DNA of 19,755 bases from Phycisphaerae bacterium (GCA_021736565.1 JAIPFO010000019.1:1-19755), one strand, 5' to 3'; counted from the first letter of the stretch, positions 1-8,063 are shown. A program made the numbers and translations. Notes: generated by a model not told the origin, from the letters alone.

Positions 1-292
1 TCCATTGCGTGTCACGACCGGTATTGGTTCCGCCCCAACCGTTCATAAAACGGTCTTCATTGTCCGCCAGAAAAAGCCCGAATATCTTCCCCCATTGACT
101 AAGATTTGACATGCAAACCGCTTTTTTCGACTGTTCCCTGGCCTTACCCAACGCCGGCATGAGAATCGCCACCAGCAACGCGATGATAGAAATAACAACC
201 AGCAACTCGATCAGCGTGAAGCCCCGCAGCACCAAAGGGCCAACCGCATTGTGATCGTACTTTATGAAGTTACGGTAGTGTCGTCTTTGCAC
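1..292 (-). CDS. Prepilin-like protein with N-terminal methylation signal (partial, runs off left edge)
   Basis: Read on the minus strand, this is the first 97 codons of a type II secretion/type IV pilus-like prepilin. I chose a GTG start at 292 because AGGAG lies six bases upstream and no better in-frame start exists. A basic segment of about 23 residues precedes the prepilin peptidase site G/FTLIE at residues 24-28. It is followed by the hydrophobic helix LLVVISIIALLVAILMPAL and then a Cys-bearing stretch (KKAVCMSNL) typical of the large planctomycete family of prepilin-type proteins. The peptidase would cut after the Gly, and the helix would anchor the protein in the inner membrane or a pseudopilus. 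The rest of the protein is outside the window. It is a paralogue of the next gene upstream (379-1190) and shares most of the helix with it. The exact role of this expanded family is unknown. Confidence 0.85.
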   Translation of the reverse strand, partial: MQRRHYRNFIKYDHNAVGPLVLRGFTLIELLVVISIIALLVAILMPALGKAREQSKKAVCMSNLSQWGKIFGLFLADNEDRFMNGWGGTNTGRDTQW

Positions 293-378
293 TTTCAGCT
301 CCTATCAAAAAAACTGGTCGCAAACAGGCACGTCACTGACAGGATCATGACACTGCAATACTTAGGACACCGGCACCA

Positions 379-1190
379 TTAAAGACCGTTGGCATACCTG
401 TAAGTATCGGTGGGCTCCACTTCCTCGACATGCCCATCCAGGCAAACCGCATTGGTCGTCCCCCCTGACGGCTTTTTTTTCAGGGAAGAGGCATAAGCGC
501 TTCCTTTATGAAAGTCACCAAAGCAGTCGGTATATGTCCCAGAATAGGGCGGATAATTATTCTGAGTCTTTGTCTTTAACCCATTGAGATCCATGGGCCA
601 CTGTGCACACAATGAATTATCATTGACAATGTACCCATTCACGAGTAATGGGGTACCACCATTCGGGTTCTCATAATACATCGACCACAACGCCTCTTCC
701 CCCGCCCAGAAGGTCTCCGATGGTGTCTTTACCATCGAATCTTTGCTAATGCAGCCGGGGCTTAACCAGTAGTTAAAAGAATATGAGTATGAAACTTCTT
801 CTTTATAGAGTCTCCGGTATTCACTATCAAACGTTGGGCAAATATTGCTTTCGACAACATTGTCCAGGTAAGGCATCAGGGTCCCCTTGGGAATATAAGT
901 CTCCCCTTTTGTTTTTTCCATCGAGCAATACCGGTGAGATTGGGATTACCAATTTCACCCCTCTGTGCCGGTGTGAAAATGGTGTAATAGCTATCCGGAA
1001 AAGCCCCCTCATTCTCTTGCAAATACATGCTGATCACAAGGCCGTAAGTTTTCATGTTCGACTGACAGACCGCATTTTGCGCCTGCTTCTTGGCCTTACC
1101 CAATGCCGGCATGAGAATGGCGACCAGCAGGGCGATGATCGAAATGACAACTAACAACTCAATTAAGGTGAAACCCTTGTTTTTTTTCAT
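379..1190 (-). pseudogene. Prepilin-like protein with H-x9-DG end, frameshifted
   Basis: Two overlapping reading frames together make one prepilin-like protein. The first starts at ATG 1190 (GAGG six bases upstream; an in-frame TTG at 1217 is less likely) and encodes MKKNKGFTLIELLVV, the membrane helix and the ATPTNNN-free but typical AVCQSNMK segment. It continues to about residue 93 and then runs into a stop at 876. The second frame picks up around 921 and carries the expected rest: a GTLMPYLDN segment, a Cys-Pro (NICPTF), the SYSFNYWL block and the C-terminal His...AVCLDGHVEEV motif, ending at the TAA at 379. The frames join if one base is added near the minus-strand run of A6, A4 and G4 (917-903). 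This could be a true mutation, a sequencing indel or slippage. Family function is presumed to be cell-envelope or pseudopilus related, with no specific role known. The neighbour at 1-292 is a paralogue. Confidence 0.75.
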
Positions 1191-1595
1191 AATAGGCCTC
1201 TTTTCCTGGTAAATCAAAGATACGGATCATAGATGATACTGGCGTCATTTTTGACGGGAGAATCGATAAAATTGCCATGTGTTACTGATGAACACGAAAG
1301 GACATAATAAGTATAGCACAATGCAGGGCAAAATAAACAAAAAAAAACCAGACAGAAATACACATGTGCGAGATTCATTTCTGACAAGAGACGTACTTCT
1401 CATTTCGCCCTCTTTTGAAAAAAAGCCTGAATTACTGTAAACACTTATATGACAACCATTTATGTTATGTCAGAACTAAATCTCATACAGGAAACACACA
1501 ACCCGAATGCGCATAGTAAATATCGTTTTTATCGCTAAAATCACCCTTTACGAGGCAGAAAACGGGCGTTAAAATAGAGATCCGGACGCGTTCTC
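1191..1595. other. Gene-free, A+T-rich intergenic stretch
   Basis: About 400 bp with no supportable reading frame on either strand. It lies between the start of the frameshifted prepilin gene and the end of the QueD-like gene, so it should contain the prepilin promoter and the QueD-like terminator, but I could not pin down either. Around 1237-1256 the sequence GGCGTCATTTTTGACGGGAG faintly resembles the dispersed repeat described elsewhere in the window. The match is too short to count as a copy. Confidence 0.5.
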
Positions 1596-2351
1596 TTATT
1601 CGCCTACATATTCAGCAAATGTTTTTTGGGTTTCCCATACCTTGATCCTGGCCAATTTGACCGGTCCAAACTTTCCCGAAAGCGTCTCCCAGAATAGCTT
1701 CGACATATTCTCAACCGTTGGGTTGAGTTGTGAAAATTCGTCGATGTCCTCATTCAGATTCTTATGGTCAAATTTTTTAATGATAAACTCCTCGACCACC
1801 TCATCGACAGCGTCCAGTCCGATGATCTGGCCGGTTGTGGGCTCGGGCTCTCCCCGTAATGTAACTTCCAGAAAATAGTTGTGCCCGTGCCCGGCCGGGT
1901 TGGCGCATTTGCCGAACTCCTGGTAGTTCCGCGGGGCATTCCACTTATCGTTCCACAACTGATGCGAGGCCGCCAGTTCATATTTAAACGTCACTTCCAC
2001 CATCGTCGGCTCCTTCATATATCGCACCAGGTGCATTGATTCATCCTTGTCCAGCTGCAAACGTAACAACTGGATATCACTAAACTTATCTCTCATGATC
2101 AGACCGACTTTATCCAGCAGGTCCATCGGGTTTTCACAGCGGACCTCGTCCGTTGCCAGGGCCTCTTCCATCGCGGCTTTGATATGACTGACGTTGACCA
2201 CAAACCCACTATCATCCCCCACCGCCCCGGCAAATGTCAACCATAGCCGTAAAGGATGCGAGTCAAAATTCAACGACCGTCCATACCCCATCCCCAGGCG
2301 GCCATCGGCTTTGCTCAAATGTAATTCTATGCCTCGTGTGATGCTTAACAT
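1596..2351 (-). CDS. 6-pyruvoyl-tetrahydropterin synthase / QueD family enzyme with two T-fold halves
   Basis: The C-terminal half (about residues 117-250) is a complete PTPS/QueD domain. It has the zinc-binding histidines H130, H155 and H157 (ASHQL and GHGHNY), the catalytic Cys149 in GKCANPAGHGHNY, the Asp-His pair in FDHKNLN (195-196), and the pterin-anchoring Glu240 in VWETQKT. The C-x5-H-x-H spacing is of PTPS type rather than that of E. coli QueD. The family makes 6-carboxytetrahydropterin (queuosine precursor) or 6-pyruvoyltetrahydropterin from dihydroneopterin triphosphate in the cytoplasm. Residues 1-115 look like a second, degenerate T-fold (LHLSKADGRL, then GFVVNVSHIK, cf. the usual G-x-V-x-DF-x-x-LK) without zinc ligands or Cys. 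The protein is therefore about twice the usual 120-140 residues. The ATG at 2351 is the only good start. A dispersed-repeat copy fills the gap upstream. No other queuosine or pterin genes are nearby, so the exact product is uncertain. Confidence 0.85.
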   Translation of the reverse strand: MLSITRGIELHLSKADGRLGMGYGRSLNFDSHPLRLWLTFAGAVGDDSGFVVNVSHIKAAMEEALATDEVRCENPMDLLDKVGLIMRDKFSDIQLLRLQLDKDESMHLVRYMKEPTMVEVTFKYELAASHQLWNDKWNAPRNYQEFGKCANPAGHGHNYFLEVTLRGEPEPTTGQIIGLDAVDEVVEEFIIKKFDHKNLNEDIDEFSQLNPTVENMSKLFWETLSGKFGPVKLARIKVWETQKTFAEYVGE

Positions 2352-2353
2352 GA

Positions 2354-2459
2354 TCTTGACTCCCAGGTCAAAAGCGGCTCCCGTCTCAAAAGTCGTTTTT
2401 CGCCTTTCAAGGCCCTGTTTTAAGTTACGAAAAACAGCGGCCAGAATACTTATGACGCT
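2354..2459 (-). repeat. Dispersed intergenic repeat, copy 1 (upstream of QueD-like gene)
   Basis: On the minus strand this stretch begins GCGTCATAAGTATT, which matches the copy at 19284 base for base over CGTCATAAGTATT. It continues through a TTTTTCGTAACTTAAAA block like the CATCTTAA block of other copies. It ends with two CTTTTGA...GGGAG motifs, the last only a few bases from the QueD-like ATG. It fills nearly the whole 114-bp gap between the two minus-strand genes. Alignment was by eye and the middle is diverged. Confidence 0.5.
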
Positions 2460-2465
2460 GGCCTT

Positions 2466-3251
2466 TTATCTATCTTCCCGCATTGAGGGCAGAAAGTCAA
2501 TTCGCATATGCCCATTTTTGATCGCTATGGCGGTTATCTCAGCCTGCACATCGTTATCCACATGGAACAAACTGTCAACAATAAATACGTTCTGATCGAG
2601 AAGCTCAGGGATTGCCCGGACAATATTCTTGGACAAATGGCCTTCTAAGTCTTTTTCCTTCAATTGGTTATATTTTTTAATCCGGCCGGCCATCCGATCA
2701 ATAACCCCCTGGCGAACTTCATCCATTACCGGCCCGGGCAGCCTGGCGGCCCCCAGTTTTATCGGCAGCAGGGTTACTTTCAGTCGATGCCCATCCACGA
2801 TTTGGGGCTTAAAGCCAATGGTCAAAATGGCACTGACGCCTTCATGAGCGACCTGCCCCATGATATAGACCGCCCCCTCTTTAAAGCTGAGCTGCGGCTG
2901 GTAGAACTGCTGGGTAAACTGGTTGTAACTTTCATGACTGCCCGGCCACAGAAACCTTTTTAGCGTCTGATCGTCAAACATCAGCACGCCGTTGAGTAAA
3001 TCCTGATCGTACGTTATGGAAAATGGCTTCTTGAGAACCACATTGTTATGAAAATCCTGAACGTAGCGTTTTGTGCAGACAGCCTCGACGTCGTCCTGCT
3101 GCAACTTGTTTAAATGAAAGGGTTTATATTCATTCGGCCGATGCTTGACCAGTAAATACCCCGTCAGCAGGAGGCCAAAAGCCAATAGGATCAGGACTAT
3201 CAGAAGGATCGCTAAACGTTTGGCCCATCGCCGTCCCCGGTTGTGTGTCAT
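2466..3251 (-). CDS. Membrane-anchored protein of unknown function
   Basis: I do not recognise this gene with confidence. The start at ATG 3251 is chosen because AAGGA sits eight bases upstream; an in-frame ATG at 3287 has no such site. The 261-residue product has a basic N-terminus (HNRGRRWAKR), one strong membrane helix (about residues 13-33, LAILLIVLILLAFGLLLTGY) and a roughly 225-residue domain expected outside the cytoplasmic membrane. The segment KVTLLPIKLGAARLPGPVMDEV, inside a region of alternating beta strands, loosely recalls DUF2140/YpmS-type proteins, but this is only a resemblance. It has no catalytic motif that I can name. It lies 114 bp upstream of the QueD-like gene on the same strand, with a repeat copy between them, and is divergent from the gene at 3448. 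Whether it is co-transcribed with the QueD-like gene is unclear. Confidence 0.7.
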   Translation of the reverse strand: MTHNRGRRWAKRLAILLIVLILLAFGLLLTGYLLVKHRPNEYKPFHLNKLQQDDVEAVCTKRYVQDFHNNVVLKKPFSITYDQDLLNGVLMFDDQTLKRFLWPGSHESYNQFTQQFYQPQLSFKEGAVYIMGQVAHEGVSAILTIGFKPQIVDGHRLKVTLLPIKLGAARLPGPVMDEVRQGVIDRMAGRIKKYNQLKEKDLEGHLSKNIVRAIPELLDQNVFIVDSLFHVDNDVQAEITAIAIKNGHMRIDFLPSMREDR

Positions 3252-3346
3252 ACAATATTTCCTTAAAGTGTTAATTAACGCCGGCATTACTTTTACTGTG
3301 AAAATTATAATTGTGCCGGTATAAAACGCTTCCCATCCTGCCCGCT

Positions 3347-3375
3347 GGCATTATCCCTATAATCGTCATAATGCC
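3347..3375. promoter_or_regulatory. Inverted repeat in divergent promoter region
   Basis: GGCATTAT (3347-3354) and ATAATGCC (3368-3375) form perfect 8-bp arms around a 13-bp spacer that itself contains TATAAT (3358-3363). The site lies in the 196-bp region between two divergently read genes, where a shared operator/promoter would be expected. No matching -35 box is obvious and the regulator is unknown. Confidence 0.3.
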
Positions 3376-3447
3376 TACTAACAGGGCTGAAAAACAGGTT
3401 TTATTCCATTTTTTGCCATTTCTCCCCTTCACAGCCCCCCCTCATAT

Positions 3448-4182
3448 ATGGTATCATCCATAAGTGTGAAGGCTATGTCCAGTAATTATCAAAATATTTT
3501 ACAAATCATCGCACCGGCCGATGATGCCATTGTTATTATGGCTCATAAATGTTGTCATGAGCGATTCTTGCGACTAACCGCCCGAGGTCCATTAAAATTC
3601 TTCCGACACGACCTGCTCGCCGCCGCTGATCGGGCGCTCAGGGTGTTGAAAAAACCCCGCACCTTCGTTGCCCCAAAACCCATGAGCCTCCTGGCCCGCA
3701 GGGTGGCAGCGTCACCGCGAAAAACGCTTGATAATAAACCTGCCAGGTCCGACATTTCATCCAAATCCATTCTCACCGGCAGGCCATTGGAAATAAATGC
3801 CCGGCTGCTGCAAACCACCCCAAAAGAGCAGGCCCTCACCGAGGACCGTTTCTGCTGTGAAATTCTCTATCGCATCGAAGGCGACCTGATCCGATTTGAC
3901 AGCCGCCAGGAGTTATTAGACCTGGCCGGCCAATGGAAAATCCCGCTTTTCAGGGCCAATATGCTGATCGCCCAGATCGTCCAGTCCGTTCGGCACTATC
4001 AATTATACCAGCCAACCGACCGGGAACGCCAGTTGAACTCCCAATTGCGAAATATGTTAAAAAATCGCCACCGGGCAGACCCGCCCGGGGGACAGGGCCG
4101 CCTTCAATGGCTGATCATTACCGGGATAATGATAGTTTTTACTGTTATCGTCGAGATTTTTCTACTGCTATCGCAAAATTGA
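3448..4182 (+). CDS. Predicted tail-anchored protein of unknown function
   Basis: This is a 244-codon open frame with no domain I recognise. The N-terminal third is basic. Residues 135-195 form a predicted alpha-helical block (EDRFCCEILYRIEGDLIRFD, then ELLDLAGQWKIPLFRANMLI). The protein ends in a single hydrophobic segment of about 17 residues (WLIITGIMIVFTVIVEIFLLL) just before the stop, so it should be inserted in the membrane by its tail with the bulk in the cytoplasm. Start choice is uncertain: ATG 3448 has no ribosome site, and ATG 3475 has GAAGG only two bases away. Coding is supported by its length, its G/C-rich third positions like the neighbours, and its stop just 15 bp before the convergent oxidoreductase gene. 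Possible roles include membrane-tethered regulation, but nothing in the sequence proves it. Confidence 0.65.
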   Translation: MVSSISVKAMSSNYQNILQIIAPADDAIVIMAHKCCHERFLRLTARGPLKFFRHDLLAAADRALRVLKKPRTFVAPKPMSLLARRVAASPRKTLDNKPARSDISSKSILTGRPLEINARLLQTTPKEQALTEDRFCCEILYRIEGDLIRFDSRQELLDLAGQWKIPLFRANMLIAQIVQSVRHYQLYQPTDRERQLNSQLRNMLKNRHRADPPGGQGRLQWLIITGIMIVFTVIVEIFLLLSQN

Positions 4183-4197
4183 AGAACAATCAGACCC

Positions 4198-5529
4198 TTA
4201 TCGCCCCGTCAACTCCCATGGCGGCCTAAAGGAACGGTGGAGCATTTTATTGGCACCGTCGTCATCGGTAAATCGTTCGGTCCTGGGGTTCCAGCTGAGT
4301 TTCTTACCGCGCTGGATCGCGATATGCGCCAGCTGTCCCAACGAACAGGTGCGATGGCCGATCTCGGCGTCTGCCATGGTCGCACAGTTATTCTTAATGC
4401 CGTAGATAAAATCTTCCTTATCCATTCGCTGAGGCAGATGCCTGTCCGAATCCTTCAGCTTCAAACGTAAGAGCGACTTATCCTGGGCGGTCATCTGCTT
4501 CTTGCCCAGCCAGGGTGCATGGATCCAGCCCTCATCCCCCTCGACCCGGATGTAGGGCGAGGCAATCTTATAATCCAGCACCACGCCTTTTTCATAGATG
4601 AATTGTGCCTTAAAACTTAACAGCACATTCCACAGGCCCGATCCCGGTTTCGGATAGGTCCCGGACCCTTCAACTGAAATTGGCCCAGTCCGTTCGGTCC
4701 CGTTCAGTAATTGGGCAACATCCAGCAGATGGGTTCCCCAATTGGTGATCATCCCTTCACACGTGTCACGGCAGCGCATCCAACCCGGTCGCGCATAGGA
4801 CCTGGGCGTATGCACACGATCAAGGGTATAAGGCTTCATCGGGGCGGGGCCAACCCACATCTCGTAATCCAACTCTGCCGGCACCGCCATCGGCGTTGCG
4901 ATACCACCGGCTTTATCCCCGGCGGGCACGCCCACCTCGATCCGTTTGACATTACCCAGGTAGCCATTGACCACCAGTTCCGATATCTTGTGCATATAGG
5001 GATGCGATCGACACTCACTATCGGTCCGGAAAACCACACCCTGCTTCTTCACCGCATCCGCCAGCACACGCCCTTCGGCGATCGACAGGGTCAGCGGCTT
5101 TTCGCAGCTGACATGCTTGCCCTTGAGAACCGCCGCCAGTGAAATCGGCACATGCCAGTGATCGGCCGTGGAATTCATGATCGCGTCGATATCGTCACGT
5201 CCGATCACCTCACGCCAGTCCGAATAAACCTGACAGTCTTTGTTCTTATAAAACGTATCCACTTTCTCCTTGGCCTTCGCCAGTCGCCATTTATCCACAT
5301 CGCACACCGCGACCACCCGACAGTCCTTCGAATACAAAAACGGATTCGTATTGGCATAGATGGCCTGCCGTCCCATACCGATCATGCCGACGTTAATGCG
5401 ATTCGACGGTGATGTCTCCCCAAAAACACGCGATGGCACAACAATGGGAAAACTTAAAGCCGCCCCGGCGGCACCCGTGACCTTTAGTATCTGCCTGCGT
5501 GTATATTTCTTATTGTCTGATTTACTCAT
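4198..5529 (-). CDS. Tat-exported Gfo/Idh/MocA family oxidoreductase
   Basis: The 443-residue protein opens with a twin-arginine signal (TRRQILK at 10-16, then a GAAGAALSFPIVV hydrophobic core). It is therefore folded in the cytoplasm with its cofactor and exported. The dinucleotide-binding Rossmann part shows GMIGMGRQ (48-55), an acidic strand end in AVCDVD (74-79) and NSTADHWHV. The catalytic-lysine motif CEKP is at 142-145, followed by the C-terminal Gfo/Idh/MocA domain with NWGTHLLDV (263-271). Family members carry out NAD(P)-dependent oxidation, reduction or epimerisation of sugars or inositols, and the substrate cannot be read from the sequence. Exported paralogues are numerous in Planctomycetota and often sit in glycan-degradation loci. 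The start is ATG 5529 with AGGGG eight bases upstream. It is the last gene of the minus-strand catabolic block, separated from the sulfatase by a broken IS630 element, and converges with the gene at 3448. Confidence 0.93.
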   Translation of the reverse strand: MSKSDNKKYTRRQILKVTGAAGAALSFPIVVPSRVFGETSPSNRINVGMIGMGRQAIYANTNPFLYSKDCRVVAVCDVDKWRLAKAKEKVDTFYKNKDCQVYSDWREVIGRDDIDAIMNSTADHWHVPISLAAVLKGKHVSCEKPLTLSIAEGRVLADAVKKQGVVFRTDSECRSHPYMHKISELVVNGYLGNVKRIEVGVPAGDKAGGIATPMAVPAELDYEMWVGPAPMKPYTLDRVHTPRSYARPGWMRCRDTCEGMITNWGTHLLDVAQLLNGTERTGPISVEGSGTYPKPGSGLWNVLLSFKAQFIYEKGVVLDYKIASPYIRVEGDEGWIHAPWLGKKQMTAQDKSLLRLKLKDSDRHLPQRMDKEDFIYGIKNNCATMADAEIGHRTCSLGQLAHIAIQRGKKLSWNPRTERFTDDDGANKMLHRSFRPPWELTGR

Positions 5530-5642
5530 TCTGTCACCCCTGGGGTTAATTTCTCATTAATCTGAGATTTTTCAAATATAATTGAACATTTCAGCCTGGC
5601 TGTCCTGATGCGTCGTGACGAAACTTCTTTTCTAATAGATTA

Positions 5643-6321
5643 TTACTCCGGTAATAAAATAAGTGAACGACTTCGCATATATGAACTCATATCTTCATGC
5701 AATTGCTTTTGCGAATCAGGCGAAGGCTTCTTCTTTAGCACTTGTTTTATGTCCTGATTGACATACTCATCGGGATTATGTTCCGGGCTATAAGGCGGCA
5801 GAAAAAACAATTTAATTTTCTTGCTATGCTTCTCTGCCCAGGCTTTCACTTTTTTTGCATGATGCACGCGAAGATCATCAACAATCAAAAATATTTTCTG
5901 TTTTGCATTCTTTGTCAAACGACGCAAAAAAGTTAAAAAAGTATCCGCATTAAAACTGCCTTCATAAATCATAAAACGCAACTGGCCCTTATTGGTCAGC
6001 GGCGAAATCATGTTCACTGAAAACCGCTTGGCTGAGCCCAAAACCGTTGGCGTTTTACCTTTGGGTGCATAGCCTCTACCACGAGTATCGGTGTTTTTCA
6101 GGCCGGTTTCGTCTGCCCATTGGATCTCAGCTTTTTTCTCTTTAGCCCGCCATTCCTTTTGCCAAATAGGTTTGCCACCAACGATTCACTGTCTGATAAG
6201 CAATCTCAAGAATCATAGCAACTTCTCGTTGGGTTTTACCCGTCTTCAAAAGCTTGATACAAGCTCGCCTGAGTTCATATTGTCCCGGCCGTGTAAGTTT
6301 TCGTGCATCTCGTTTTTCCAT
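5643..6321 (-). pseudogene. IS630-family transposase, internally deleted and frameshifted
   Basis: The N-terminal part starts at ATG 6321 and reads MEKRDARKLTRPGQYELRRA plus a helix-turn-helix (GKTQREVAMILEI then YQTVNRWW), closing at a TAA (6144-6142) after 59 residues. In another frame the DDE domain follows at once: KAEIQWADETGL (first Asp), LIVDDLRVHHAKK (second Asp), YSPEHNPDEYVNQDIK (Glu), ending at 5643. Compared with the usual roughly 340 residues, about 100 residues between the helix-turn-helix and the catalytic domain are missing, and the junction is out of frame. The catalytic triad is intact, but no full protein can be made. An internal ATG at 6041 could only give a DDE fragment. 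The stop codon lies in the last three bases of the terminal repeat. Confidence 0.88.
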
Positions 6322-6376
6322 CGCAACATTATATCAGAAAAATACAACCATATCACCTGGATCATTGCCGGAGTAA
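5643..6376 (-). mobile_element. IS630-family insertion sequence, internally deleted
   Basis: The element is bounded by inverted ends: TTACTCCGG at 5643-5651 and its complement at 6368-6376. The match continues imperfectly (18 of the first 24 bases by eye). It is flanked on both sides by TA (5641-5642 and 6377-6378), the target duplication expected of the IS630/Tc1 group. At 734 bp it is shorter than a full IS630 of about 1.1 kb because the transposase gene has lost its middle. It lies two bases past the sulfatase stop codon, between the sulfatase and the oxidoreductase genes. Confidence 0.85.
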
Positions 6377-6380
6377 TATG

Positions 6381-8063
6381 TTACTTTACCGGGGTTGCCG
6401 CCTGCCAGCCGGCTTTGAGTTGGGCGGCGAGTTTTTTAATGACGTTGGCCTGCTCTGGCCGGGCAGCGATATTTGTATTCTCCTGAGGGTCGGTTTGGTG
6501 ATCGTACAGCTCGTATGCCACCATTTTTTTGGTTTTCCAGTTCATCCACGCTACATAACGGTAACGGTTTGTGCGTATCGCATAGCCCATATACTCCTGA
6601 CCGTCGGGAGCCTTCCAAATGCCTTCCCGTAAGAACTGGCTGAACACGGCCTGTTTCCAGGGACGACTGGGTTGTGATATCAGCGGTACTAAACTGACGC
6701 CCTCCAGGTCAGAGGGAATGCGCAGTTGGGCCAGGTCACACAGGGTGGGGTACACATCCACAAATTCCACTAATTTGTCACATTGGATCTGTTTGCCCAT
6801 GGTTTTGGGCGTGCTAATGATCAGGGGGGCCCGGGTGTCAATTTCGTAATTGGTCATTTTGCACCAACTGCCATGTTCGCCCAGTTTCCAGCCGTGGTCC
6901 CCCCAGAGTATGACAATGGTATTATCGCGAAGACCCAGGGTGTCCAGCTCTGCTAGGAGCCTCCCGACCTGGGCGTCAATATAGCTCACACACGCCAGGT
7001 AGCCATGTTTGAGGCGACGGGCCTGGGCCTGGTCAACTTGTCGCTGCTCCGGTCGGGCGATGGTCTTAAAGTCGGTATAGCCCCGTAGCTCGCGCAGGTT
7101 GTTGATGGCCATGATGGGCGAGTCCCTGGGCACAAAAGGATTGGTTGCCAGGGGGATGTCTTTGCGCTGGTACATGTCCCAATATTTTTGGGGCGCATTA
7201 AAAGGGAGGTGCGGGCGATAGTAGCCCACAGCAAAAAAGAAGGGTTTGTCCATCTTCTTGAACTCGGCCAGTTTTTTTACCGCCAGATCGGTCTGGGCTC
7301 CGTCATAGTATGCATTGTCCGGCTGGTCCACGATTTCAGTGGCGGTTGCTTTGAGATACCATTGGCCGAACTGATCAATATATTTATCCTGTTTGCCCTG
7401 AGCGGTGATTTCTTTTTTTCGTTGGTCCAGCCAGGCCACATTGCTTGAATGACGATACACTGCATCCGGATCAAAAGGAAAGCCTTTGATAAATAGCTTG
7501 GGCACACTCCAGGAGGCCTCGTCAGGAATGATATTATGATAGATTTTACCGAGACCGACCGAATGATAACCATTTTGCATGAAATACTGGGGTAATGTGA
7601 CCACGTCGGGTTTTTTGAGACGCAGCTGGTCTTGAAGATCCCATACCTTGATGGTGTCCGGCCGCATACCGGTTAGCAGGCTGGCACGTGAGGGATTGCA
7701 CACAGCGGATTGACAATGGGCCTGGGTAAAGGTGATGCCGTCCCGGGCCAGTTGGTCGATATGAGGGCTTTTCACATACGAGTTCCCATAACAGCCCAGT
7801 TCGGGTCGTAAATCATCAATGGCGATAAACAGGATATTAGGGCGTTTTTTCGTTGCGGCTTGAAGCGTGGCGACCTGCCCCAGGGCCATTATCCCAAGGA
7901 GAAGCATAAGCACAAAAGATACATGAGGGTTCACGGTATTATGTTTTATGGGATAGTGCTCTTTGAGACTGTGGTACAGGGCATCATTAACGCGGGGAAT
8001 GGGTTTTGTCTGGCATTTTGCCTGACAGCGATTCGATAGCTCATCTAAACGATTACAAACCAT
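6381..8063 (-). CDS. Secreted sulfatase, iduronate-2-sulfatase-like
   Basis: This 560-residue protein belongs to the formylglycine (type I) sulfatases. The active-site signature is C122-N-P-S-R within SAVCNPSRASLLTG, so Cys122 would be converted to formylglycine by an anaerobic or aerobic maturase. Metal ligands are visible in FIAIDDLRPELG (Asp83, Asp84) and WGDHGWKLGEHG (387-398). RPHLPF at about 283-288 and the overall order match the iduronate-2-sulfatase/choline-sulfatase-like branch. It should remove sulfate esters from a polysaccharide or its fragments outside the cytoplasm. The start ATG 8063 has AAGGA seven bases upstream. The predicted signal helix (SFVLMLLLGIMALGQVATLQ) begins only around residue 49, giving an unusually long basic pre-region. 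It sits 55 bp downstream of the PmoA-isomerase gene on the same strand and probably in the same operon. Confidence 0.92.
   Translation of the reverse strand: MVCNRLDELSNRCQAKCQTKPIPRVNDALYHSLKEHYPIKHNTVNPHVSFVLMLLLGIMALGQVATLQAATKKRPNILFIAIDDLRPELGCYGNSYVKSPHIDQLARDGITFTQAHCQSAVCNPSRASLLTGMRPDTIKVWDLQDQLRLKKPDVVTLPQYFMQNGYHSVGLGKIYHNIIPDEASWSVPKLFIKGFPFDPDAVYRHSSNVAWLDQRKKEITAQGKQDKYIDQFGQWYLKATATEIVDQPDNAYYDGAQTDLAVKKLAEFKKMDKPFFFAVGYYRPHLPFNAPQKYWDMYQRKDIPLATNPFVPRDSPIMAINNLRELRGYTDFKTIARPEQRQVDQAQARRLKHGYLACVSYIDAQVGRLLAELDTLGLRDNTIVILWGDHGWKLGEHGSWCKMTNYEIDTRAPLIISTPKTMGKQIQCDKLVEFVDVYPTLCDLAQLRIPSDLEGVSLVPLISQPSRPWKQAVFSQFLREGIWKAPDGQEYMGYAIRTNRYRYVAWMNWKTKKMVAYELYDHQTDPQENTNIAARPEQANVIKKLAAQLKAGWQAATPVK

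Noticed and set aside
903..917. Programmed -1 ribosomal frameshift in the prepilin-like gene
   Set aside because: AAAAAAC is present but read as AAA AAA C, not A AAA AAC, in the incoming frame. No downstream structure stands out.
1225..1262. A possible tenth repeat copy (GGCGTCATTTTTGACGGGAG)
   Set aside because: It needs a gap of several bases and matches only about 20 bases, so chance similarity in A+T-rich DNA is likely.
3366..3447. Faint likeness to the repeat family (CGTCATAA, then CCATTTTTTGCCATTT)
   Set aside because: The blocks are short, separated by unmatched sequence, and the hairpin core is missing.
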